Assembly: GCF_036192275.1 (NCBI RefSeq)
Contig: NZ_CP108088.1
Coordinates: 6,449,501-6,513,500, forward strand
DNA length: 64,000 nucleotides
Source: Streptomyces sp. NBC_00250
GTDB lineage: Bacteria > Actinomycetota > Actinomycetes > Streptomycetales > Streptomycetaceae
Direction: 5' to 3'
Shown here: piece after piece, positions 9,121 through 16,175 of the stretch
Layout of the letters: every line of letters starts with the position of its first letter
Numbering within the stretch: position 1 is the first letter of the stretch
Translations under genes and position numbers: made by a program
Notes under the pieces: model-generated
What the model was told of the DNA's origin: nothing
The model's database searches: none
Seen by the model: only the letters and a program-made list of their open reading frames with translations

Positions 9121-9157
9121 GGCAGGGCCGCACCCGATTCGCGGGTGCGGCCCTGCC
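9121..9157. terminator. Strong hairpin terminator after the HtaA operon
   Basis: A perfect 16-bp stem (9121-9136 with 9142-9157, GGCAGGGCCGCACCCG on the left) closes a 5-nt loop. It lies 37 bp after the second HtaA gene and has no T-tract, as is usual in Streptomyces. It separates the HtaA operon from the PhzF-like gene. Confidence 0.85.
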
Positions 9158-9187
9158 GGCGCATCGTGAAATGGTTCAATTTCCGCC

Positions 9188-9868
9188 ATGAACACGACCG
9201 AGCACAGCGCCGGCCCCGACATCGACGTCCTCCGGGTCTTCTGCGCGGGCGACGGCCGGTACGGCAACGCCCTCGGAGTCGTACGGGACACCCGTGACCA
9301 CCCCGACGAGGCCTCCCGGCAGGCGCTCGCCAAGGAGCTGGGCTTCAGCGAGACGGTGTTCGTGGACGACCCGGAGCGCGGGATCGTCGACATCTACACC
9401 CCCGGGCTGCGGCTGCCGTTCGCCGGATACCCGCTGGTCGGCGCCGCCTGGCTGCTCGACCTGGAGGTCATCCGTCCGCCCGCGGGCGAGGTGTGGGTGC
9501 GCGGCGACGGGGAGTTCACCTGGATCGAGGCGCGCGCCGAGTGGGCGCCGCCGCGGACCCTGCGCCAGTACGGCTCCGCCGCCGAGGTGGAGGCCCTGGA
9601 GGTGCCCGAGCCGGGCGAGTGGATCTACGCCTGGGCCTGGGAGGAGGAGGCCGCGGGCCGGATCAGGGCGCGCGCGTTCCCCGGGCGCGGCGACGGCATC
9701 GACGAGGACGAGGCGACCGGCGCGGCGGCCCTGCTGCTCACGGCGGAGCTGGGACGGGCCCTGAACATCACGCAGGGCCGGGGTTCGCAGCTGCTCACTG
9801 CCCCCGGCCCTGACGGCATCGTGGAACTCGGCGGACGGGTCCGCCTGGAGGGAACGCTCACGCGCTGA
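9188..9868 (+). CDS. PhzF-family isomerase-like protein
   Basis: A 226-residue protein of the PhzF (diaminopimelate epimerase fold) family. Visible motifs are GNALGVV (residues 26-32), FSETVF with the presumed catalytic Glu55, FAGYPLVGAAWLL and DEDEATGAA near the C-terminus. The protein is shorter than the usual 260-300 residues and its motifs are looser than in true PhzF. No other phenazine genes are nearby, so phenazine synthesis is not implied. Its substrate is unknown. A strong terminator separates it from the HtaA genes, and it converges on the haem oxygenase. The start has no clear ribosome site; TTCAAT at 9175 could be a -10 for a leaderless transcript. Confidence 0.85.
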   Translation: MNTTEHSAGPDIDVLRVFCAGDGRYGNALGVVRDTRDHPDEASRQALAKELGFSETVFVDDPERGIVDIYTPGLRLPFAGYPLVGAAWLLDLEVIRPPAGEVWVRGDGEFTWIEARAEWAPPRTLRQYGSAAEVEALEVPEPGEWIYAWAWEEEAAGRIRARAFPGRGDGIDEDEATGAAALLLTAELGRALNITQGRGSQLLTAPGPDGIVELGGRVRLEGTLTR

Positions 9869-9897
9869 GCGCGGGGCGGTCCCCTTCGGGAACAAGG

Positions 9898-9955
9898 AGG
9901 TCCCCGTCGGGAACGCTCACGCGCCGAGGTCCCCGTCGGGAACGCTCACGCGCCG
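9898..9955. repeat. Tandem 29-bp repeat (two exact copies plus degenerate flanks)
   Basis: Units 9898-9926 and 9927-9955 are identical, and degenerate copies flank them at about 9850-9897 and 9956-9975. Each unit contains a small imperfect hairpin (GTCCCC-GTC-GGGAAC) and the string GCTCACGCGC, which is also the end of the PhzF-like gene. The array looks like duplicated 3' sequence and may act as a two-way terminator between convergent genes. Confidence 0.85.
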
Positions 9956-9974
9956 AGGCCCGCTTCGGGAGGTC

Positions 9975-10625
9975 TCACGCGGTGAGCGGGAACTCCCCGC
10001 CCAGCTGGTGGAAGACCGCGCTGTTGAAGGCGAACGCGCGCTTGCACTCGTCGACGATCCGCTGCTTCTCCAGGTCGTCGGCGTTCACCCCGTCGAGCAG
10101 CTCCCGGTACCCCCGCTTGAACGCGGCCGGGTTGGAGATCGCGTCGAACACGTAGAAGCGGACGCCGTCGCCCTTGCGCGCGAAGCCCCAGGTGCGCTCC
10201 GCCTTGTCGCGGATGATCTGGCCGCCCGACAGGTCGCCCAGGTAGCGCGTGTAGTGGTGGGCCACGTACCCCGCGGGCCATTCACGGGCACACTCGGCGA
10301 CCCGCTCGGCGTACGCGACGGTCGCGGGCAGCGGGGAGACCCCGGCGCGCCAGTCGGGGCCCCGCAGATGGGCGAGGTCCTGCTCCAGGGCGGTCGTGCG
10401 GAACAGCTCGGTCTGTATGAAGGGCCCGGCGACCGGGTCCTCGCGCAGCGCCTCCGCGCCGTCCTCCAGGGCCCGGTACACGAACCAGAGCTGCTCGGTG
10501 TAGCGGGCGTAGGCGTCGACGGCCAGACGTCCGCCCAGGAGGTCGCCCATGAAGGACGACGTCTCCGCCTCCGTGTGCTGCTCGTGCGAAGCCGTACGGA
10601 TGAGCGTGGAGAAGGGCGTGTCCAA
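9975..10625 (-). CDS. hmuO: Haem oxygenase (biliverdin-producing)
   Basis: A 216-residue haem oxygenase. It cleaves haem to biliverdin, CO and ferrous iron, completing haem-iron use after import by HmuTUV. The probable proximal ligand is His17 in QHTEAE, and the distal-helix signature YLGDLSGGQ is at about 128-136. The length matches the bacterial HmuO class. The ATG at 10625 lies about 46 bp downstream of an iron box, so iron repression is expected. Electron donors are not encoded nearby. Confidence 0.95.
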   Translation of the reverse strand: MDTPFSTLIRTASHEQHTEAETSSFMGDLLGGRLAVDAYARYTEQLWFVYRALEDGAEALREDPVAGPFIQTELFRTTALEQDLAHLRGPDWRAGVSPLPATVAYAERVAECAREWPAGYVAHHYTRYLGDLSGGQIIRDKAERTWGFARKGDGVRFYVFDAISNPAAFKRGYRELLDGVNADDLEKQRIVDECKRAFAFNSAVFHQLGGEFPLTA

Positions 10626-10670
10626 GGCGTGCCTCCGTGACCGATGGGACGGGAACCAGTGACGATCCTG

Positions 10671-10689
10671 CCAAGTTAGGCTTACCTAA
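10671..10689 (-). promoter_or_regulatory. Iron box upstream of haem oxygenase
   Basis: CCAAGTTAGGCTTACCTAA on the plus strand retains most of the 19-bp DtxR/DmdR1 consensus, with the core GTTAGGCT and ACCTAA intact. It is placed correctly to control the haem oxygenase promoter. Confidence 0.83.
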
Positions 10690-10778
10690 GTCAACTGGTT
10701 CCCGACGTCCTGTCGGTAAAAGAGCTACCCACTTGAGCACGCGGGCCAACGCGGGAGATCCGTGGGATTCGGCGGGAG

Positions 10779-11636
10779 TCAGGGAAGCGTGAGGATCTCC
10801 GCCCCGGTCTCCGTCACCACGAGCGTGTGCTCGAACTGTGCCGTCCGCTTCCGGTCCTTGGTCACGACCGTCCAGCCGTCGTCCCACATGTCGTAGTCGT
10901 GGGTGCCGAGCGTCAGCATCGGCTCGATGGTGAAGGTCATGCCGGTCTTGATCTCGGTGGTGTGGTGGGGCGAGTCGTAGTGCGGGACGATCAGGCCGGA
11001 GTGGAAGGACGAGTTGATGCCGTGCCCGGTGAAGTCACGGACGACGCCGTAGCCGAAGCGCTTGGCGTACGACTCGATGACCCGCCCGATGATGTTGATC
11101 TGGCGGCCCGGCTTCACGGCCTTGATGGCCCGGTTCAGGGACTCCCGGGTCCGCTCGACGAGGAGTCGCGACTCCTCGTCGACGTCACCGCAGAGGTAGG
11201 TGGCGTTGTTGTCGCCGTGGACGCCGTTGATGTACGCCGTGACGTCGAGGTTCACGATGTCGCCGTCCCGCAGGACGGTGGAGTCCGGGATGCCGTGACA
11301 GATGACCTCGTTGACCGAGGCGCACAGCGACTTCGGGAACCCGCGGTAGCCGAGGGTCGAGGGGTAGGCGCCGTGGTCGCACATGAACTCGTGCGCGACC
11401 CGGTCGAGCTCGTCGGTGGTGACACCCGGGGCGATGTGCTTGGCGGCCTCCTCCATCGCCTGAGCCGCGATGCGGCCGGCGATCCGCATCCGTTCGATGG
11501 TGTCGGAGTCCTGCACCTCGGGCCCGCTGTACGGGGTCGGGGCGGGCTTCCCGACGTACTCGGGACGGCGGATGGAGCCCGGAACGGAACGATGGGGGGA
11601 GAGCTCCCCCGGTACGAGAAGCGACTGGCCAGACAT
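10779..11636 (-). CDS. map: Type I methionine aminopeptidase
   Basis: A 285-residue cytosolic metallopeptidase that removes initiator Met from nascent proteins. The five metal ligands of the family are present: Asp131, Asp142, His205, Glu238 and Glu269. The N-terminal extension of about 40 residues, with Pro-rich segments, is typical of actinobacterial MetAP. The ATG at 11636 is chosen over an upstream extension. On the coding strand TAGACT lies 7 bp before the start and could be a -10 element, suggesting a leaderless transcript. Confidence 0.95.
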   Translation of the reverse strand: MSGQSLLVPGELSPHRSVPGSIRRPEYVGKPAPTPYSGPEVQDSDTIERMRIAGRIAAQAMEEAAKHIAPGVTTDELDRVAHEFMCDHGAYPSTLGYRGFPKSLCASVNEVICHGIPDSTVLRDGDIVNLDVTAYINGVHGDNNATYLCGDVDEESRLLVERTRESLNRAIKAVKPGRQINIIGRVIESYAKRFGYGVVRDFTGHGINSSFHSGLIVPHYDSPHHTTEIKTGMTFTIEPMLTLGTHDYDMWDDGWTVVTKDRKRTAQFEHTLVVTETGAEILTLP

Positions 11637-11697
11637 GCCAGCGAGTCTAACGACCGGGTCTGGGGCAGCATGGTCTCGGAGGAAGGAGCCGACGACG

Positions 11698-11937
11698 ATG
11701 GCTTTGTTCAAGAAGCGCACCGTGGGCAAACCGGGCGAGTGGTACTACTGCCTGGAGCACAAGAAGGTCGAAGAGGGCCCCGAGTGCCCGGCCAAGAACC
11801 GCTTCGGCCCGTACGCCACCCGCGAGGAGGCCTCCCACGCGATGGAGACCGCCCGCGAGCGGAACCTGGAGTGGGAGACCGACCCGCGCTGGCACGACAA
11901 GGCGGGGAAGCCGGAGGCGCAGGAGCCCCCGGACTAG
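11698..11937 (+). CDS. Small conserved actinobacterial protein of unknown function
   Basis: A 79-residue hydrophilic protein, divergent from map. It has a Cys pair (CLEH...PEC, residues about 18 and 29), an aromatic [13 protein letters not shown] segment and [18 protein letters not shown], which resembles the repeat helix of SPOR-like domains; that similarity is weak. A GGAAGGAG ribosome site precedes the ATG and decides the start over a longer upstream frame. Codon use is normal for the window. I recognise it as a type commonly found in Streptomyces but cannot assign a function. Confidence 0.8.
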   Translation: MALFKKRTVGKPGEWYYCLEHKKVEEGPECPAKNRFGPYATREEASHAMETARERNLEWETDPRWHDKAGKPEAQEPPD

Positions 11938-11970
11938 CGCCTGTCCAGCGGCCCTGGACACACGGGGACC

Positions 11971-12000
11971 CGGCCGGGACCGCTCACACGGTCCCGGCCG
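11971..12000. terminator. Bidirectional hairpin terminator
   Basis: A perfect 12-bp stem (CGGCCGGGACCG with its complement) and 6-nt loop lie between the small gene ending at 11937 and the MFS gene. The stem includes the last codons and stop of the MFS gene, so it can serve both convergent transcripts. Confidence 0.8.
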
Positions 12001-13288
12001 CCTCCTTCTGTGCCGCCTCCTGCTGGGCCTTGCGGCGCAGCGAGTCCTCGTCGGTCTCGGAGTCGTACGTGAGGAGCTTCGGCAGCGCGAGGCAGAGCAG
12101 GCCCACCGAGGCGACGCAGGCCACACCACCCGTCCAGACGGCCGACCGGGTGCCGGTCCAGCCCGCCATCGCGCCCGCCCTGACCTGGCCCAGCTGCGGG
12201 CCGACGCTGTAGGAGAGCACCTCGATGCCGGCCAGCCGGCCGCGCAGCTCCTCCGGGATCGTCTGGTTCCAGATGGTCGCCCGGCCCAGACCGCTCAGCA
12301 TGTCCCCGGCCCCGGCGAAGGCCAGACAGAGCAGGACCGGCCAGACGTTCCCGAACCAGCCGGCCGCCGCGATCGCCAGACCCCAGCCGGCGGCGCCCGC
12401 GACCACGAGCAGCCCGTGCCGACGCACCTTCGACGTCCAGCCGCTGGTCAGCCCGAGCACCAGGGAGCCGACCGAACCCGCCGCGTACATCAGGCCCAGC
12501 GACCAGTCCGCGTCCAGCTCGTCCGCGAGGAACGGGAAGATCGTGTTCGGGAAGGCGAAGAACATCGCCGCGAGGTCGATCGCGTACGTGCCGAGCAGCA
12601 CCGGCCGCGACCAGGCGTACCGCGCGCCCTCCGCGATGCCCCGCAACGAGGGCTTCTCCGCGTCGTGCGCGGGCGGCGCGGGGGAGAGCCGGCGGCACAG
12701 CAGCACCGAGGCGGCGAAGCCGACGATCGTCACCCCGTACGCGGGCGCGTGGCCCGCGAACGCCACGACCAGGCCCGCGAGCGCCGGGCCCGCGATCGAG
12801 CCCATCTGCCAGCGCAGCGAGTTCAGCGCGGCCGCCGCCGTCTGGTGCTCGTGCGGCACGATCCGGGCCATCAGCGAGTCCAGGGCCGGACGCTGGAGCC
12901 CCGCGAGCGCCGAGACACCGGCCGCGACCACGTACAGCGGCCAGAGCATCGGGTCCGGGAGCAGTGCGTTGACCAGCAGGATCCCGGCGAACAGACCCAG
13001 ACCCGCCTCGGTCAGGAGGATCACCTTCCGCCGGTCGACCGCGTCGGCGAGCGCCCCGCCGTACAGTCCGAACACCACGAGCGGCACCAGCTCGACCGCG
13101 CCCATCGCGCCGACGGCGAGCGGCGAACCCGTCAGATCCTTGATCTGCAGCGGCAGGGCGATCATCGCCATCGCGCTGCTGAAGTACGTGACGAGCCCCT
13201 GGATCCACAGGAGCCGGAAGTCACGGGAGGCACGCCACGGCGCCGGATCGGGCAGGAGCGCGGAAAGCTTCGCGAGGGCAGGAGACAC
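11984..13288 (-). CDS. MFS transporter, EntS/enterobactin-exporter-like
   Basis: A 434-residue major facilitator with about twelve membrane helices. The N-terminal part (DFRLLWIQGLVTYFSS, then LPLQIKDLTGSPLAVG and GALADAVDRRKV) has the pattern of the EntS/DHA3 group, which exports siderophores, drugs or macrolides. The start is GTG with only a weak GGAG upstream. It stands alone with no siderophore synthesis genes near it, so the substrate is unknown; its position 2.7 kb from the iron island may be coincidental. The charged C-terminus ends in a Glu/Ala-rich tail. Confidence 0.85.
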   Translation of the reverse strand: MSPALAKLSALLPDPAPWRASRDFRLLWIQGLVTYFSSAMAMIALPLQIKDLTGSPLAVGAMGAVELVPLVVFGLYGGALADAVDRRKVILLTEAGLGLFAGILLVNALLPDPMLWPLYVVAAGVSALAGLQRPALDSLMARIVPHEHQTAAAALNSLRWQMGSIAGPALAGLVVAFAGHAPAYGVTIVGFAASVLLCRRLSPAPPAHDAEKPSLRGIAEGARYAWSRPVLLGTYAIDLAAMFFAFPNTIFPFLADELDADWSLGLMYAAGSVGSLVLGLTSGWTSKVRRHGLLVVAGAAGWGLAIAAAGWFGNVWPVLLCLAFAGAGDMLSGLGRATIWNQTIPEELRGRLAGIEVLSYSVGPQLGQVRAGAMAGWTGTRSAVWTGGVACVASVGLLCLALPKLLTYDSETDEDSLRRKAQQEAAQKEAAGTV

Positions 13289-13488
13289 GAGGGGCCATGC
13301 TCCGGCGGCCCACTGCCGGAGGCAAACGATTTACCGCCGGGGGCGGAGGCCGGGGCCGGGTCCGGGGGCGGGGGTCGGGGGCGGGAAGTCGGGACCTGCC
13401 GGGACCTGCCGTGCCAGGACAGGCTGGGGCCTGCCGGGGACCTACCCGCATCTGCCGGGACCCATCGGCTCCCGCCGGTGCGTCCGCG

Positions 13489-14091
13489 CTACCAGCGCGC
13501 CGGGGGCGGTGCCGTCAGGCGGTCCGCGAGGTCCGAGAGGCGGTCGCGGAAGCGGCGGGTTCCGCGTGGTGACGGCAGGCTGTTCTCGCCGGCCGCCGCG
13601 CTCACCAGGTGCTGCACCGTGTCCAGGTCCACCTCCGCCCCCTCCGCCACCGTGAGCGTCTCGTGCGCGAGCCCCCGCACCTCCTCGTCGCCCCCGTCGA
13701 GCGACAGCACCGTCGCCCCCGCCCGCCGGGCGTCGTGGACCCGCTGGAGCACGCCCGCGTCCGGCCGCTCCGGTGCCACCATCAGCAGCGTCGCCCCCCG
13801 CCCCGCCACCTCCAGCCGGCCGAGCCCGACCGCCAGATGGGCCGGATCGCCCGGCCGCACCCGGTGCCGTACCAGGGTCGGCGCCAGCTCCGGGATCCCC
13901 GACCAGGCCGACTCGTCGACCAGATGCGCCGCCAGGTGCCAGGGCTCGTACTCCTCCGTGCCGACCAGCAGCAGCCCGCCCCGGTGCGGAACGACCGAGG
14001 ACCGGAGCGCGCCCGCGAACCGGCGGGCCGCCCGCGGCCATTCCGTCCCGGCGAGCACTTCCCGCAGCAACGCGACCCGTACGGCATCCAT
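13489..14091 (-). CDS. Conserved hypothetical protein, possible SIS-like fold
   Basis: A 200-residue protein I cannot name with certainty. It has alternating beta/alpha segments such as GGLLLVGTEEYEPWHLAAHL, RGATLLMVAPE and AGATVLSLDGGDEE, then AHETLTVAEG and DTVQHLVSAA. This pattern recalls sugar isomerase (SIS) domains, but no catalytic motif stands out. The ATG at 14091 is preferred because the upstream extension is low-complexity. It is divergent from the F420-dependent reductase with a 106-bp gap. No operon partner is visible. Confidence 0.72.
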   Translation of the reverse strand: MDAVRVALLREVLAGTEWPRAARRFAGALRSSVVPHRGGLLLVGTEEYEPWHLAAHLVDESAWSGIPELAPTLVRHRVRPGDPAHLAVGLGRLEVAGRGATLLMVAPERPDAGVLQRVHDARRAGATVLSLDGGDEEVRGLAHETLTVAEGAEVDLDTVQHLVSAAAGENSLPSPRGTRRFRDRLSDLADRLTAPPPARW

Positions 14092-14197
14092 GGGCCCGCA
14101 TCCTGCACCAGACCGCGGCCCGCGCGCGGCCGGTTGCGGGGGATCCACCCGTACGGGAGCGGCCCGGCGGCCCCGACCGGTCGGTAATGTCGGGGCC

Positions 14198-14911
14198 ATG
14201 ACTTCCTCGACTCCCAGCACCCCCGCCCCCAAGGCCGCGCCCAAGGACCCGTGGGACCTTCCCGACGTCTCCGGCCTCGTCGTCGGCGTCCTCGGCGGTA
14301 CCGGCGACCAGGGCCGCGGCCTCGCCTACCGGCTCGCCAAGGCCGGCCAGAAGGTGATCATCGGCTCGCGCGCCGCCGACCGGGCCCAGGCGGCCGCCGA
14401 GGAGATCGGCCACGGCGTCGAGGGCGCCGACAACGCCGAGTGCGCCCGCCGCAGCGACATCGTGATCGTCGCCGTGCCGTGGGACGGCCACGCCAAGACC
14501 CTGGAGTCCCTGCGCGACGACCTGGCCGGCAAGCTCGTCGTGGACTGCGTCAACCCGCTCGGCTTCGACAAGCAGGGCGCCTACGCCCTCAAGCCCGAGG
14601 AGGGCTCCGCCGCCGAGCAGGCCGCCGCGCTCCTCCCGGACTCCCGGGTCGCCGCCGCCTTCCACCACCTCTCCGCCGTCCTCCTCCAGGACACCTCCCT
14701 GGAGGAGATCGACACGGACGTGATGGTCCTCGGCGAGGAGCGCGCCGACGTCGAGCTCGTCCAGGCCCTCGCCGGCCGCATCCCCGGCATGCGCGGTGTC
14801 TTCGCCGGCCGGCTGCGCAACGCCCACCAGGTCGAGTCGCTCGTCGCCAACCTGATCTCGGTCAACCGCCGCTACAAGGCCCACGCCGGGCTCCGCGTCA
14901 CCGACGTCTGA
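14198..14911 (+). CDS. npdG: F420-dependent NADP reductase (NpdG)
   Basis: A 237-residue NADPH:coenzyme F420 oxidoreductase that exchanges hydride between F420H2 and NADP in the cytosol. The Rossmann motif GVLGGTGDQG is at 30-39, IIGSR follows for NADP, and AFHHLSA and NAHQVESLVANL are family blocks. About 20 residues of Pro/Ala-rich N-terminal tail precede the domain. No ribosome site is seen; TAATGT at 14185-14190 ends 7 bp before the ATG and looks like a -10, so a leaderless mRNA is likely. No F420 synthesis genes are in the window. Confidence 0.9.
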   Translation: MTSSTPSTPAPKAAPKDPWDLPDVSGLVVGVLGGTGDQGRGLAYRLAKAGQKVIIGSRAADRAQAAAEEIGHGVEGADNAECARRSDIVIVAVPWDGHAKTLESLRDDLAGKLVVDCVNPLGFDKQGAYALKPEEGSAAEQAAALLPDSRVAAAFHHLSAVLLQDTSLEEIDTDVMVLGEERADVELVQALAGRIPGMRGVFAGRLRNAHQVESLVANLISVNRRYKAHAGLRVTDV

Positions 14912-15036
14912 GCCGGTCCCGGGCAGGACGTCCGGTCCGGTTCGAGACAGGACGTCCGAGCCGGTCCCGGCAGGGCGGTGGGCATGGGGGACACTGGACG
15001 GGCACAGCAGCCGTACCCGGACAGGAGCCGACCCCC

Positions 15037-15231
15037 ATGCCCCGCCTCGCCCTCTACGCCCTCGTGGTCTGCGCCCTCGCCGTCGCCGCGGCCGTCGTCT
15101 CCTTCGTCGAGGGCAGTTTCCTCGGCGTCGTCTGGGTCCTGCTCGCCGGCCTGTCCTCCAACATGGCCTGGTACTACATCCGCCGCGCGAAGGTCGAGAA
15201 GGCCGCCGCGGCGGACGCCGTCGAGGCGTAG
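15037..15231 (+). CDS. Small two-helix membrane protein
   Basis: A 64-residue protein with two predicted membrane helices (about 4-22 and 27-46) and a basic then Ala-rich C-terminus (YYIRRAKVEKAAA). An AGGAG site precedes the ATG. It lies between npdG and the convergent metalloprotease gene, only 4 bp from the latter's stop. No family is recognised. Codon use is normal, supporting a real gene. Confidence 0.75.
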   Translation: MPRLALYALVVCALAVAAAVVSFVEGSFLGVVWVLLAGLSSNMAWYYIRRAKVEKAAAADAVEA

Positions 15232-15235
15232 GGGC

Positions 15236-16030
15236 TCAGACCTGGCAGAACTCGGGCGCGTCCTGCCAGAAGCGGAACAGCTGTGAGCCGCAGTAGCGCG
15301 AGAGCTCCGGCACCCCGAGCGACCGCATCAGCGCGTCGATCGCGTCGAAGAAGCCGTTGTTGATCGCCGGCACGAACAGCAGCGCGATCACGATGAAGAA
15401 GCCGTACGGCGCGTACGGCTCGATCTGCCGCTTCACCTTGTACGACAGCCAGGGCTCCACCACGCCGTACCCGTCCAGGCCCGGCACCGGCAGGAGGTTC
15501 AGGAGCGCCGCGGTCACCTGGAGGAACGCAAGGAAGGCCAGCGCGAACTGGAACGCGAGCGGTACCCCGTCGAGCGCGTCCAGCCAGAACGGGGCCGTGC
15601 AGACGAGCGCGAACAGCACGTTCGCCAGCGGGCCCGCCGCCGAGATCAGGCTGTGCTTCCAGCGGCCCTTGATCCGGCCCTGCTCGATGAAGACCGCGCC
15701 ACCCGGCAGACCGATCCCGCCCATGATCACGAACAGCACCGGCAGGATGATGCTGAGGACGGCATGGGTGTACGCGAGCGGGTTCAGGGTCAGATAGCCC
15801 TTCGCGCCGACCGTGATGTCACCGCCGTGCAGCGCCGTACGGGCGTGCGCGTACTCGTGCAGACAGAGCGACACCACCCACGCCGAGGTCACGAAGAGGA
15901 AGATCGCCAGGCCGGGCGAGGCGGCGAAGTCCGTCCACACCGCCCAGCCGGTGACGGCCATGACGGCGAGGATCGCCAGGAAGACGGGGCTGATCCGCCG
16001 CTCGTGGCGCCGGGTGGTGGCCGTGGTCAT
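15236..16030 (-). CDS. Site-2-protease-family membrane zinc metalloprotease
   Basis: A 264-residue multi-pass protein of peptidase family M50. The zinc motif HEYAH is at 58-62 within a membrane segment, and the second motif NLLPVPGLDG, with Asp186 as third ligand, is at 178-187. It has about six membrane helices and no PDZ or CBS domain. Proteins of this class cleave membrane-embedded substrates such as anti-sigma factors, but no such partner is adjacent. The ATG at 16030 is chosen because the upstream extension is Pro/Gly-rich and reaches into the divergent regulator's promoter. Confidence 0.88.
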   Translation of the reverse strand: MTTATTRRHERRISPVFLAILAVMAVTGWAVWTDFAASPGLAIFLFVTSAWVVSLCLHEYAHARTALHGGDITVGAKGYLTLNPLAYTHAVLSIILPVLFVIMGGIGLPGGAVFIEQGRIKGRWKHSLISAAGPLANVLFALVCTAPFWLDALDGVPLAFQFALAFLAFLQVTAALLNLLPVPGLDGYGVVEPWLSYKVKRQIEPYAPYGFFIVIALLFVPAINNGFFDAIDALMRSLGVPELSRYCGSQLFRFWQDAPEFCQV

Positions 16031-16175
16031 CGCGGAAGCTCCCAAGGACGGAGGACTGACGGAGTCCGGACAGGGCCCGGCGTACGGGCCCGGTGCGCGA
16101 GCCCGATGTGCGGGAAACGTACCGGGCGGCGGGGGGAGTTCCGGAGTCGGGGACCCACTCACGGAGAATGGGCCC

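Noticed and set aside
9188..9868. Phenazine biosynthesis role for the PhzF-like gene
   Set aside because: No other phenazine genes and family motifs are loose.
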